64,000 nt of DNA from an uncultured Alphaproteobacteria bacterium (GTDB lineage Bacteria; Pseudomonadota; Alphaproteobacteria; Rhodobacterales; Rhodobacteraceae): the NCBI GenBank assembly GCA_902533625.1, contig CACAMI010000007.1, positions 1 to 64,000 on the forward strand, read 5' to 3'. This document shows positions 1-9,071 of the stretch, piece by piece (position 1 is the first letter of the stretch; each line of letters starts with the position of its first letter). A program made the position numbers and the translations under genes. The notes beneath the pieces are model-generated. The model made no database searches. It was not told where the DNA came from and worked only from the letters and a program-made list of their open reading frames with translations.

Positions 1-872
1 GAGTTGATAGTGATGGGAATGCCCTTGTAGCAGGTAAGGTGGAGCCAAACTCAAAAGTTAAGGTTGTTATAGGTGACCAGACACTAGGTGAGACTACGTC
101 TGATGAGAGTGGCGAATATGTAATAATTGGTAAGATAGAAAGTGATGAGGATGCTCAAGAGTTAAGAATAGCAATAAAATCTAAGGAGACCAAAGATACA
201 AGTGATGTGGCCTTGTCAGAGGAAGAATTAGTATCTAGTATAGAAAATGAATGGCTTTTGACTGAGGATATCTATGTAATTTTGCCGGTTCAAGCTAAAG
301 GAAAAGAGTTAAGAAAATATGCTGAAAATGCAGAGGCTGAAGCTTCAGAGAAATCTTTGCCAGTAATTATAAAAAGTAACCTCGACGAAATTAAAATTGT
401 ACAAAATAATAACGCATCATCTGTTGATAAAATTACTATTGATTTGATCAGTTACAACGAAGACGGTGAGGTGGAGCTCGCAGGAAGAGCAAAATCTAGT
501 TCTCTAATAAATATTTATTTAAATAATAAATTTAGATATTCTACAAATGCAGGAATTGGAGGCGCTTGGGAAGTTGTGCTTATCGATCTGGCGCCAGCGG
601 TTTATACTCTTAGGTTAGATGAAGTAAATACAAAGGAAAATAGGGTAACAAGTCGCTTATTGACACCATTTAAGAAAATTCAACCTTCAGCAATGGAGAA
701 TATCACTGAAAGGTCAATAACTGTAATGCCTGGAAATAGTTTGTGGAGGATTGCAAGGCAAGTTTACGGCAAAGGAATTCAGTACGTTGAAATTTTTGAA
801 GAAAACAAAAGCCTAATTAAGGATCCAGATCTTATTTACCCAGGTCAAATTTTTAATCTCCCCGAAGATTAG
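1..872 (+). CDS. LysM-domain protein, 5' end outside the window
   Basis: The reading frame is open to the left edge from base 3, so this is the C-terminal part of a longer protein; the GTG at 39 is probably not the true start. The visible part has a beta-rich Ig-like segment (about bases 39-130), an acidic linker, a second Ig-like segment (about 470-640) and a C-terminal LysM domain (about 711-869) with the typical GNSLWRIAR start and YPGQIFNLP end. LysM domains bind peptidoglycan, so an envelope location is likely. Alphaproteobacteria commonly encode such Ig-like plus LysM proteins of unknown exact role. It ends 30 bases before the ABC exporter on the same strand, which suggests co-transcription. 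Family is secure; function is only inferred. Confidence 0.8.
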   Translation, partial: VDSDGNALVAGKVEPNSKVKVVIGDQTLGETTSDESGEYVIIGKIESDEDAQELRIAIKSKETKDTSDVALSEEELVSSIENEWLLTEDIYVILPVQAKGKELRKYAENAEAEASEKSLPVIIKSNLDEIKIVQNNNASSVDKITIDLISYNEDGEVELAGRAKSSSLINIYLNNKFRYSTNAGIGGAWEVVLIDLAPAVYTLRLDEVNTKENRVTSRLLTPFKKIQPSAMENITERSITVMPGNSLWRIARQVYGKGIQYVEIFEENKSLIKDPDLIYPGQIFNLPED

Positions 873-902
873 AAAACTAAGAAATAACTTTTTGAAAAGC
901 TG

Positions 903-2711
903 ATGACCTTCATTTCTGCTACATATAGACCTAGCGTTAAATCAAAAACCTCTAATTTTACTATCATTTCAAATGTTATGCCTTATATCTGGTCAGATAG
1001 TGGGTTGAAGGGGCGTGTCATAATTTCAATATTACTACTGATTTTAGCTAAAATTGCTGTTGTATCAACACCCTTAATTTTCATGCTAGTAGTGGATTCT
1101 TTGGCTAAGTCCACTGTAGAGAAATCTGATATTTTCTTTTTAAGTTTGGGTGCTACTAGTCTGATAATTGGGTTTGGAACCATGCGATTATTGGGCATAG
1201 GCTTTGATCAATTAAAGGACGCACTTTTTGCTAAAGTTGCCCAAGGAGCATTAAGAAGTTTGGCCTTGAAAACATTTCGTCATATTCATCTGCTTTCCTT
1301 AAGGTTTCATCTTGAAAAGAAGACAGGAGGATTAAGCCGTATAGTCGACAGAGGTGTGAAAGGCGTGGAGTTTCTTCTGAGGTTTTTAATTTTCTCAATA
1401 TTTCCGTTAATATTTGAGTTATTTTTGGTGTCTGCAATTCTTCTTCAGCGCTTTGGTTTTGAGTACGTTTTGGTGGTAATAATTGCTATTACTATCTTTA
1501 TTGGTTTTACATTTAGAACTACTGAATGGAGAGATAAAATTCGGGCCTCAATGAATCTTGAAGATACTAAGGCTAATCAAATAGCGGTCGAAAGTATAAT
1601 AAATTACGAAACAGTAAAATATTTTAGTGCCGAAAAGAGAGAAGCTGTGAAATATGATAGTGTGATGCAAAACTATGAGAAAGCTGCCATTAAATCAGCA
1701 TCTTCACTTGCATTTCTAAATTCTGGGCAGGCTTTGTTAATTACTTTTGGCACGGTGGTAATTTTGATAATTGCCTCAATTGATTTGCAATCTGGTGTAA
1801 TATCAATTGGAGAATTTGTTGGATTGAATGTAATAATGATGCAATTATTTATGCCGTTAAACTTTTTAGGAACTGTTTATCGCGAGATAAGGCAAGCCTT
1901 GGTAGATATGGGGGAGATGTTTGATTTATTAGACCATGAGATAGAGATAAAGGATCTTCCAAATTCAAAAAATATTGACCTTTCTAATGGTGAAATACAT
2001 TTTAAGGATGTTAATTTTTCGTACGACCCTAGCCGTAAAATTTTAAATGATTTAAATTTAAAAATTGATGCTGGAAGCGTTGTCGCGGTGGTTGGAGCTT
2101 CAGGTTCAGGCAAATCCACTTTAGCTAGGATAATTTGTCGGTTTTATGATGTTTCAAGTGGTCAAATATTAATCAACGGTACTGATATAAAGAATATTAA
2201 GCAAGTGCATTTAAGGCATCAGATAGGTGTTGTTCCACAGGACACCATTCTATTTAACGAAAGTATTTTTTATAATATAGCCTATGGAAAGCCAGAAGCA
2301 GAGATGGATGAAATAATTAATGTTGCTAAAGCATCCAAACTCCACGATTTTATCATGACTTTAGAAAAAGGCTATGAGACCATAGTAGGGGAAAGAGGGT
2401 TAAAACTTTCCGGTGGTGAAAAGCAAAGAATTGGTATTGCACGTACTATTTTAAAGGACCCTCCTATATTAATATTTGATGAAGCTACATCCTCTCTAGA
2501 TACTAAAACAGAACAAGAAATTCAAAATAGTCTTAATAAGATCTCCAAAGGAAGAACCGTGTTAATGATCGCTCACAGATTATCAACGGTAGTTGATGCT
2601 GATAAGATTTTAGTAATGAAAAATGGTGCAATAGCAGAATCTGGTAGCCACAAAAAACTAATTTCGATTAAAGGAATCTATGCATCTATGTGGGAAAGAC
2701 AAAATAAGTAA
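903..2711 (+). CDS. ABC exporter of the Atm1/HMT type (fused permease and ATPase)
   Basis: A 602-residue half-transporter. Residues about 30-330 form a six-helix exporter membrane domain. The nucleotide-binding domain follows, with Walker A GASGSGKST near residue 397, signature LSGGEKQR near 501, Walker B and D-loop IFDEATSSLD near 523, and the H-loop His in IAHRLST near 556. Length and the FHLEKKTGGLSR and ETVKYFSAE segments match the Atm1/ABCB7/heavy-metal-tolerance family, whose known members export glutathione-linked sulfur or metal compounds across the inner membrane. It would act as a homodimer. It starts with ATG 30 bases after the LysM gene. The substrate cannot be read from the sequence. 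Confidence 0.9.
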   Translation: MTFISATYRPSVKSKTSNFTIISNVMPYIWSDSGLKGRVIISILLLILAKIAVVSTPLIFMLVVDSLAKSTVEKSDIFFLSLGATSLIIGFGTMRLLGIGFDQLKDALFAKVAQGALRSLALKTFRHIHLLSLRFHLEKKTGGLSRIVDRGVKGVEFLLRFLIFSIFPLIFELFLVSAILLQRFGFEYVLVVIIAITIFIGFTFRTTEWRDKIRASMNLEDTKANQIAVESIINYETVKYFSAEKREAVKYDSVMQNYEKAAIKSASSLAFLNSGQALLITFGTVVILIIASIDLQSGVISIGEFVGLNVIMMQLFMPLNFLGTVYREIRQALVDMGEMFDLLDHEIEIKDLPNSKNIDLSNGEIHFKDVNFSYDPSRKILNDLNLKIDAGSVVAVVGASGSGKSTLARIICRFYDVSSGQILINGTDIKNIKQVHLRHQIGVVPQDTILFNESIFYNIAYGKPEAEMDEIINVAKASKLHDFIMTLEKGYETIVGERGLKLSGGEKQRIGIARTILKDPPILIFDEATSSLDTKTEQEIQNSLNKISKGRTVLMIAHRLSTVVDADKILVMKNGAIAESGSHKKLISIKGIYASMWERQNK

Positions 2712-2809
2712 AAGTTAAGAATATATCTAATCAAAAGATTTTTTTGGTAAATTTCGTTTGACTATTTGATTTTTACAAATAGAAATGGGTTGTTGGAATT
2801 GAGTTTGAA

Positions 2810-3463
2810 ATGGCTAACCCTGAATCATTTTTAGAAGAAGTAGCGGAGGAAGTCCGAAGAGATCGGCTTTTTAAGTTCTTTAAGAAAAATGGATGGATAA
2901 TCGCTTTTGTTGTCTTAGCAACTCTATGCGCATCTATTGCATATGAATGGAGGGAGAATTCTGAAATTTCCAGGGCTAAAACAAATGGAGATCTATTAAC
3001 TCTAGCACTAGAAAAATCTCAGAAAGGCAATTTGGAGGTATTGCTTGAATTGCTCTCTGATAACTCGCCTTATTTAAGACCTAGCAGTGATTTAATGGCT
3101 GTCACAAAATTATATTATGCTGAATTGCTTTATAACATTGATAATGACTCAAGCGAATCGATGAGTGTTCTTAAAGAAATTTTCTCTAATGAAAGTATTT
3201 CAACGACCTTGCGTCAGTTGGCAAAAATTAAATATCTGCTTCTATTCTCTGGAGATAATAAGGTAAAACAAGATTTAATTGATGAATTGTCATCTCCAGG
3301 TAACCATTATAGATTTTTAGCTCAAGAGCATAAAGTGCAAACTTATTTGGCCAGTGGCATGTCCGATGAAGCTAGCAGACAGATTGATATATTGTTAAAC
3401 GATCTTGAGGTTTCTGAGCAGCAGAAAAGACGGCTTATGGATCTTAAGTTAGCTATAAGGTAA
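2810..3463 (+). CDS. Membrane-anchored TPR protein (YfgM-like)
   Basis: A 217-residue protein with a charged N-terminal stretch, one membrane helix at about residues 27-45 and a helical periplasmic region resembling TPR_21/YfgM domains. In many Proteobacteria this gene precedes the bamB-like gene and der, exactly as here, and YfgM is reported to associate with periplasmic chaperones at the Sec translocon. The gap to the downstream lipoprotein gene is only 24 bases, indicating an operon with it and der. The 98-base gap upstream probably holds the operon's promoter. The family call rests on the N-terminal anchor, length and context; the individual repeats are degenerate. Confidence 0.8.
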   Translation: MANPESFLEEVAEEVRRDRLFKFFKKNGWIIAFVVLATLCASIAYEWRENSEISRAKTNGDLLTLALEKSQKGNLEVLLELLSDNSPYLRPSSDLMAVTKLYYAELLYNIDNDSSESMSVLKEIFSNESISTTLRQLAKIKYLLLFSGDNKVKQDLIDELSSPGNHYRFLAQEHKVQTYLASGMSDEASRQIDILLNDLEVSEQQKRRLMDLKLAIR

Positions 3464-3487
3464 AACCAATCGTAGGTAAATCTAGCT

Positions 3488-4771
3488 ATGATCAAAATTA
3501 AAATTTCAGAAAAGATCTTTTATCTAGTGATCTTGCAGGTTGTTGCGTTACTTTTGAGTTCTTGCTCTGAAGATAAGGGTCTCGTGGGGGATAGAATACC
3601 AATATTTAATGACTTATCCCAAGAAAATGTGAATTCTCCTGGTAAAAAAATTAAACTAACCTCTCCAGAAATTTTAAAGGCATGGCCCCAGCTTTTATCT
3701 GGCCCATCTCGAGCCGTTATTAATGTTAAGCTTACTAATAGTTTAGAAGACTTTGATTCCTATAGAATTATTAAGACTATTTCTCGAGATAATGTTTTCA
3801 CACCTATTATAGTTTCTGACACTATTTATTATTTGGATTCCAGAGGTACAGTTCATGCTCAAACTACAGGCGGAAAGCACCTTTGGTCAACTAATATTAA
3901 CGGGAATAGTAAAAGGCTACGCCAGACATTCCCTGGGGGCTTAGCGTATAGTGAAGGCCTTATTTATATTACTAGCAGTTCGGGTAAATTGTCGACTTTG
4001 GATGCAAAAGATGGGCAACTTTTATGGGAATATGATTTTGATCAGCCATTCAGATCTTTCCCCTTAATTTATCGAAAAAATATTTATGTTGTCACTGGTG
4101 ATGATTTAGGAGTTGCATTTTCACGTGAAGGTAAACTTATTTGGTCTTTTGCCGGAGACACTCAAGCTAATTCAATATCCTATTCCGCATCGCCATCAGC
4201 TTATAAAGGAAAAGTATTTTTTCCTTTTTCGTCTGGTACCTTGTATGCGGTTGATTCAATTAACGGAAGTGTATTTTGGAAGAAAACTTTTAGTTCAGCT
4301 GCAATTGGAGAGGGGTCCTCTTTAATTACAGATTTTGGTAGTAGTCCTATATTATTAAAGACTGGTGTTCTTGCGTCTTCTTTTGCTGGGCAAACAATTC
4401 TAATCAATTTTGAGGGCAATATAATTTGGGCAAGTGATATAGGTACCTCAACTTCTCCACTCATTGTGGGTTCTGATGCATTTTTTATAGATAAGAATGG
4501 TTTTCTGATAAGGCTTTCACTTTCAAAAGGAAAAATTATTTGGTCTCGAAAACTATTAGAGAAGAGCAAAGGTACAAAATTTTTTGATCCTATCTTGGTG
4601 AATGGAAATATTTTGCTGACAAAAAATGATCGAATCGTTAGTTTATATTCTCCTTTTGATGGTGCCTTAGTTAAATCCAAGAAATTAAAAGGGAAGGTGT
4701 CTGCATCACCAATTTCATATAAAGGAGAGGTGTATTTCCCGCTTGCAAATGGTAAAGTTCAAGTATTTTAG
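3488..4771 (+). CDS. bamB: PQQ-like beta-propeller lipoprotein (BamB-like)
   Basis: A 427-residue protein with a lipoprotein signal peptide: a hydrophobic stretch ends in LLLSSC, giving lipidated Cys26. The rest is a run of propeller blades with repeated tryptophan motifs such as GKHLWSTN, GQLLWEYD, GKLIWSFA, GSVFWKK, GNIIWASD and GKIIWSRK. BamB is the outer-membrane lipoprotein of the beta-barrel assembly complex that scaffolds BamA. The order TPR protein-bamB-der is conserved in Proteobacteria and supports the assignment over a quinoprotein dehydrogenase; no dehydrogenase cofactor or haem motif is present. It ends 32 bases before der. Confidence 0.85.
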   Translation: MIKIKISEKIFYLVILQVVALLLSSCSEDKGLVGDRIPIFNDLSQENVNSPGKKIKLTSPEILKAWPQLLSGPSRAVINVKLTNSLEDFDSYRIIKTISRDNVFTPIIVSDTIYYLDSRGTVHAQTTGGKHLWSTNINGNSKRLRQTFPGGLAYSEGLIYITSSSGKLSTLDAKDGQLLWEYDFDQPFRSFPLIYRKNIYVVTGDDLGVAFSREGKLIWSFAGDTQANSISYSASPSAYKGKVFFPFSSGTLYAVDSINGSVFWKKTFSSAAIGEGSSLITDFGSSPILLKTGVLASSFAGQTILINFEGNIIWASDIGTSTSPLIVGSDAFFIDKNGFLIRLSLSKGKIIWSRKLLEKSKGTKFFDPILVNGNILLTKNDRIVSLYSPFDGALVKSKKLKGKVSASPISYKGEVYFPLANGKVQVF

Positions 4772-4803
4772 TGCACTGAATAGTTCTAGTGATAGAAGGT
4801 TAA

Positions 4804-6174
4804 TTGATTAATAATATTGTAATAATTGGTCGGCCCAATGTTGGTAAATCAACTTTGTTTAACCGCTTGGCAGGTAAAAAACTTGCTATAGTAGGAGATG
4901 AGGTTGGAGTGACTCGAGATATCAGAGAAGTTGGAACAAAAATTTCTTTTTATGACTTTAAAATTTTTGATACGGCAGGGATTGATCCTTTTTCAAAGAT
5001 CAAATTAAAGAGAGACATGACTTCTAACTCGATCTCAAAGGTTTACGAAGGTAATTTAGTTATTTTTCTTCTCGATGGACGTTCTGGGATTTTAAAAGAT
5101 GATTTTGAGGTATCTGACAAATTAAGAAAAAATAATAGTCAGGTAATTCTAGCTATTAACAAATGCGAAGGTAACTATAAAAAGGAAGTTTTTTCAGATT
5201 CGTTTTCTCTGGGCTTTGGAGAGCCAATTCTTATTTCAGCTGAGCATGGACTTGGGCTAGATGAACTTAAGGGAGCAATTCTTGGTAGATCTCAGCTAAA
5301 CATATATAGAAAACAAGTTTCTTTAGAGGTTGATGATAACTCAACTACTGAGAGTAATAAAGTTAAACTTCCTCTTAATATGTCAATTGTTGGGCGGCCT
5401 AATTCGGGAAAATCTACTTTATTTAACCTATTGCTAGGAGAAGACAGGTCTTTGACTGGGGCTGAAAGTGGGTTAACAAGAGATGCGGTTAGTGTAGTTA
5501 CAACATGGAATGGGGATGAGGTAAAGCTTTTTGATACTGCAGGAATTAGACGAAAAAATAAAGTGACTACAAGGCTTGAGAAGCTATCTGTTAAGGATAG
5601 TTTAAGGGCGGTAAATTTTTCTGAAGTAGTAATTATTCTGCTTGATTTGGTTAATGCATTTGATACTCAGGATTTAAAAATTGCAGAGCTGGTAGGGCGG
5701 GAAGGCAGGTTACCTGTTTTTGCAGTAAACAAGTGGGATTTGGAAAAGGAAAAGTCAAAAAAAATCAAGATTTTACAGGAAAAACTTGAAAAGTTTTTAC
5801 CACAATTTTCTGGAGCAGAGTTTGTGCCACTTTCAGCAAAAACTGGTTATGGAATAAAAAAATTAAATAAAATTGTAAGAAAATATCATAATATTTGGCA
5901 AAAAAGAATTTCAACTTCTGAGCTAAACTTGTGGATGGCAGATCAAATTAGCCATCACCCACCTCCAATAATTAAGGGAAGAAGAATAAAAATTCGCTAT
6001 GTTACGCAAGCAAAATCAAGACCTCCTACGTTCATATTTTTTGGAACTCGTTCTAATGAAATTCCGAAAAGCTATGAGAGATTTTTGATTAATAGCCTGA
6101 GGTCAAATTTTGAAATTTTTGGTGTCCCAATAAGGGTGATATTCAGGTCTGCGGAAAACCCGTACTCTTCCTAA
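4804..6174 (+). CDS. der: Ribosome-assembly GTPase Der (EngA)
   Basis: A 456-residue protein with the tandem GTPase domains unique to Der. The first P-loop is GRPNVGKST (residues 9-17) and the second GRPNSGKST (about 197-205). Each has a DTAGI switch II motif, and the second domain has the NKWD guanine-specificity motif. The C-terminal 100 residues match the KH-like domain. Der is essential for 50S subunit maturation. The start is TTG at 4804, which puts the first P-loop at its usual distance from the N-terminus. It closes the TPR-bamB-der operon. Its stop codon overlaps, tail to tail, the stop of the SDR gene on the other strand (6171-6174). Confidence 0.96.
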   Translation: MINNIVIIGRPNVGKSTLFNRLAGKKLAIVGDEVGVTRDIREVGTKISFYDFKIFDTAGIDPFSKIKLKRDMTSNSISKVYEGNLVIFLLDGRSGILKDDFEVSDKLRKNNSQVILAINKCEGNYKKEVFSDSFSLGFGEPILISAEHGLGLDELKGAILGRSQLNIYRKQVSLEVDDNSTTESNKVKLPLNMSIVGRPNSGKSTLFNLLLGEDRSLTGAESGLTRDAVSVVTTWNGDEVKLFDTAGIRRKNKVTTRLEKLSVKDSLRAVNFSEVVIILLDLVNAFDTQDLKIAELVGREGRLPVFAVNKWDLEKEKSKKIKILQEKLEKFLPQFSGAEFVPLSAKTGYGIKKLNKIVRKYHNIWQKRISTSELNLWMADQISHHPPPIIKGRRIKIRYVTQAKSRPPTFIFFGTRSNEIPKSYERFLINSLRSNFEIFGVPIRVIFRSAENPYSS

Positions 6175-6830
6175 ATTAATTTTCTTAAAGCTTTTGCCTG
6201 AGAAAGGCAGGAGAATAATTTTGTCTCTGACTCCCCTGGAAAAAACTTTCTCCTAAGCTTTGTGGGCATGGGTTTAGGAGAAAATAAGGATATTGTAGGG
6301 CCTAATCTACTGTTTTCTCTTTTGTAACATAAAACAATATCCCTAATAGCAGCCTTTGATGCAGAATATGTAGAAAGAAATTTTTTAGATATTGTATCAT
6401 CTATAAAAATGGCTTTTCCATTTCCAGAGGCCTTAAGTAAGCCATCCGTATGAGCAATTATATATTTAGTAGACAGGACGTTATTTATAAAGACATCAGA
6501 GAAATCTCTATCAAACATAATATTAGCAGGGGCCATTCCTGAGCTTTGAGCAGCACAATGTATAAGCACATTTAGATAACCCCATCTTTTTAATATTAAT
6601 TCTGATAAGTCTATTACTTGTTTCTGATCTTTTAAATCAGTCATAATAAGGTCAAATGATGAGTTAGAATTTTTTAGTAAGGATTTTTTTAAATCTTCTA
6701 AACCTTGGAGATTTTTTGAAACACCTATGACATGAAAGCTTTCTGAACTTAAGAGGTTGCTAAGAGCAAAACCTAACCCACTAGCAGCACCAGTTACTAA
6801 AGCTATTTTTTTCTCTCGTTTCTGTTTCAT
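6171..6830 (-). CDS. Short-chain dehydrogenase/reductase
   Basis: A 219-residue classical-type SDR. The nucleotide-binding motif TGAASGLG lies at residues about 14-21 and the catalytic Tyr/Lys pair in YSASK at about residues 153-157; a conserved acidic site is in MTDL near residue 64. It is somewhat shorter than the usual 240-250 residues because the C-terminal substrate loop is reduced. An SDR gene next to purF is common in Alphaproteobacteria, but here it is divergent from purF, with 187 bases between. The substrate is unknown. It converges on der with a four-base overlap of the two stop regions. Confidence 0.85.
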   Translation of the reverse strand: MKQKREKKIALVTGAASGLGFALSNLLSSESFHVIGVSKNLQGLEDLKKSLLKNSNSSFDLIMTDLKDQKQVIDLSELILKRWGYLNVLIHCAAQSSGMAPANIMFDRDFSDVFINNVLSTKYIIAHTDGLLKASGNGKAIFIDDTISKKFLSTYSASKAAIRDIVLCYKRENSRLGPTISLFSPKPMPTKLRRKFFPGESETKLFSCLSQAKALRKLI

Positions 6831-7017
6831 TATTAGGTCAGTTTAAGCTATTTGTGGACGAATTTAAATAAGGCAGGTAAACTTTTAATCACCATTAAAA
6901 TTTTAGAGAATTTAGCCATCTGTGAACCATTAATCTTTACTTATGATAGTGATAATTGCTGGCCAAGCCTACTATGATATATATAATTATATCTGGAGTA
7001 GTTTTTGAAAGTTCAAA

Positions 7018-8463
7018 ATGGAAAAATATCAAAATTTTGATGATAGACTAAGAGAGGAATGTGGAGTATTTGGTGTCTTTGGGCATCCCGATGCTGCAGC
7101 TTTGACAGCTCTTGGTTTACACGCTTTGCAGCATAGAGGGCAAGAATCAGCTGGAATAGTTAGCTTCGATAATTCTTATTTTCATGCGGAAAGACGTATG
7201 GGATTAGTAAGTGATAATTTCACAGATGAAAAGGTTCTTGAGGGACTTTCTGGGTCTTCAGCAGTTGGCCATGTAAGGTATTCAACTACTGGTAGCTCTA
7301 TTTTAAAGAACGTTCAGCCTCTGTTTGCTGATTTGTCAGGGGGAGGTTTAGCATTGGCTCATAATGGAAATTTAACTAATGGGCTCACCCTTCGTGAAGA
7401 GCTTGTGGAAAATGGATCTATTTTTCAATCTACATCTGATACCGAAACTATCTTGCAGTTGATAGCCAAGTCAAAAGAGAAGAATATAACTTCATGTTTC
7501 ATAGATGCTTTGTATCAAGTTGAAGGCGCTTATGCTCTTGTAGCCTTGACAACAAAAAAATTAATTGGAGTTAGAGATCCTATTGGTATTAGGCCTCTTG
7601 TTCTTGGAGTACTGGATGGCCATCATATTCTTACCTCAGAAACATGTGCGCTCGACATTATTGGTGCAAAATTCATAAGGGAGGTTGAGAATGGTGAAAT
7701 GATAATCATTACGGAATCTGGTATTGAAACGATTAAACCTTTTCCACATCAGAGACCAAGGCCTTGTATTTTTGAGTATATATATTTTGCCAGACCAGAT
7801 AGTTCCGTTGGCGGTTTAAGCGTTTATGAGTGTAGAAAGGAATTCGGAAGGCAGTTAGCCACAGAAGCGCCTAAGGAAGCTGATTTGGTTATTCCTGTAC
7901 CGGATAGTGGAGTGCCAGCAGCAATAGGCTATGCCCAAAGGGCAGGGATACCTTTTGAATTAGGCATAATTAGAAATCATTACGTAGGTAGAACTTTTAT
8001 TGAGCCTCAACAGTCTATAAGAGCATTTTCTGTTAAACTAAAGCATAATGCCAACAAAATTTTGGTTAACGGGAAGAAAGTAATTTTGATTGACGACTCT
8101 CTTGTAAGAGGAACTACTTCAATAAAAATAGTTAGAATGATGAGGGAAGCTGGAGCAAAAGAGGTTCATATGAGGATAACTTCTCCTCCAATTATGTATC
8201 CAGATTATTATGGAATAGATACTCCAATAAAAGAAGAGTTGTTAGCCGCCAACCGTACAATTAAGGAAATTGAGCAGTTCATTGGAGTAGATAGTATTTC
8301 TTTCTTAAGTATTGATGGCTTATATAAGGCCATGGGTCACAAGAATGGAAGAGATCCAAAGAAACCTGCATTTACTGATCATTGTTTCACAGGTGAATAT
8401 CCAACTGGATTAATTGATCAAAGTGGCGAGGACAGATTTACTCAACTCACATTACTGTCTTAG
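7018..8463 (+). CDS. purF: Amidophosphoribosyltransferase
   Basis: A 481-residue enzyme catalysing the first committed step of purine synthesis, PRPP plus glutamine to phosphoribosylamine. The N-terminal Ntn-hydrolase domain has the nucleophile Cys15 in the EECGVFGVFG segment after a short propeptide, as in the Bacillus-type enzyme. The HALQHRGQESAGI and HVRYSTTG motifs line the glutaminase site. The PRPP-binding motif ILIDDSLVRGTTS lies near residue 357. It stands alone on the plus strand, converging on cvpA, whereas many Alphaproteobacteria have cvpA-purF in one orientation. The 187-base upstream gap is A+T-rich with several TATAAT-like stretches. Confidence 0.97.
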   Translation: MEKYQNFDDRLREECGVFGVFGHPDAAALTALGLHALQHRGQESAGIVSFDNSYFHAERRMGLVSDNFTDEKVLEGLSGSSAVGHVRYSTTGSSILKNVQPLFADLSGGGLALAHNGNLTNGLTLREELVENGSIFQSTSDTETILQLIAKSKEKNITSCFIDALYQVEGAYALVALTTKKLIGVRDPIGIRPLVLGVLDGHHILTSETCALDIIGAKFIREVENGEMIIITESGIETIKPFPHQRPRPCIFEYIYFARPDSSVGGLSVYECRKEFGRQLATEAPKEADLVIPVPDSGVPAAIGYAQRAGIPFELGIIRNHYVGRTFIEPQQSIRAFSVKLKHNANKILVNGKKVILIDDSLVRGTTSIKIVRMMREAGAKEVHMRITSPPIMYPDYYGIDTPIKEELLAANRTIKEIEQFIGVDSISFLSIDGLYKAMGHKNGRDPKKPAFTDHCFTGEYPTGLIDQSGEDRFTQLTLLS

Positions 8464-8510
8464 GCCTCTAGGGAAGATATTGAGTCAGTAAAGAAATCTT
8501 CATTAAATTT

Positions 8511-9071
8511 TTATTTTGGGCAAGAAGACTTTGTCATGTCGATATATTGAGCTTTTAGCCAGTATTTAAAGTCTTCAGGCGCCAATGTCTCTAAATTTTT
8601 CATTAAGTCGGAAGCTAACATAATAGTGGCAGACTCTGTAATAGAAGTTAAATGATCGCTTTTTTCAAGAAATCTATTGTGGGCTAGCAAAATTAGACAA
8701 ATAATTAATGCTCCACGGAATAAACCGAATAATACTCCTAAAGAGCTATCAAGATTCTTTAAGGGTGATTTTTGGATAACCCTCGAAAATATGGGAGTAA
8801 ACAATGATAGGAAAATTAATGAAAGTATAAAACATAATGCAATAGATATTAAAATTTCTAACTCGCAATTTTCAAATATTATTTCTTTTATTATAGGAAT
8901 TTTTTCTAAATGTGGCCCCAAGATGGGAGCAAAAAATATAGAGAGAATGCCTGAGAAAACCCAATTGAGGATAGCAAAAATTTCTTGAGTAACACCTCTG
9001 AAATAAGCAATTAATACAGAAAAAGATAGTGTAAAAACGGAGAAAAGGTCAAAATAAGTATAATCAGTCAA
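8511..9071 (-). CDS. cvpA: CvpA family membrane protein
   Basis: A 186-residue protein with four predicted membrane helices and the family pattern: an early FRGVTQEIF segment after the first helix, then LDSSLGVLFGLFRGAL before the last helix. CvpA homologues are linked to colicin V production and envelope stress, but the molecular role is unsettled. It begins with TTG at 9071, whose bases overlap the TGA stop of radA (TTGA arrangement), so the two are probably translationally coupled. It lies at the 3' end of the minus-strand block dnaB-mlaE-mlaF-radA-cvpA. Confidence 0.88.
   Translation of the reverse strand: MTDYTYFDLFSVFTLSFSVLIAYFRGVTQEIFAILNWVFSGILSIFFAPILGPHLEKIPIIKEIIFENCELEILISIALCFILSLIFLSLFTPIFSRVIQKSPLKNLDSSLGVLFGLFRGALIICLILLAHNRFLEKSDHLTSITESATIMLASDLMKNLETLAPEDFKYWLKAQYIDMTKSSCPK

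Noticed and set aside
4201-4680. 159-codon open frame opposite the bamB-like gene
   Set aside because: It is antisense to a well-supported gene and its product shows no recognisable family.
6956-6987. purF promoter TTGCTG/TATAAT
   Set aside because: Spacing is 20 bases to TATAAT and 11 to the other candidate; neither is convincing.
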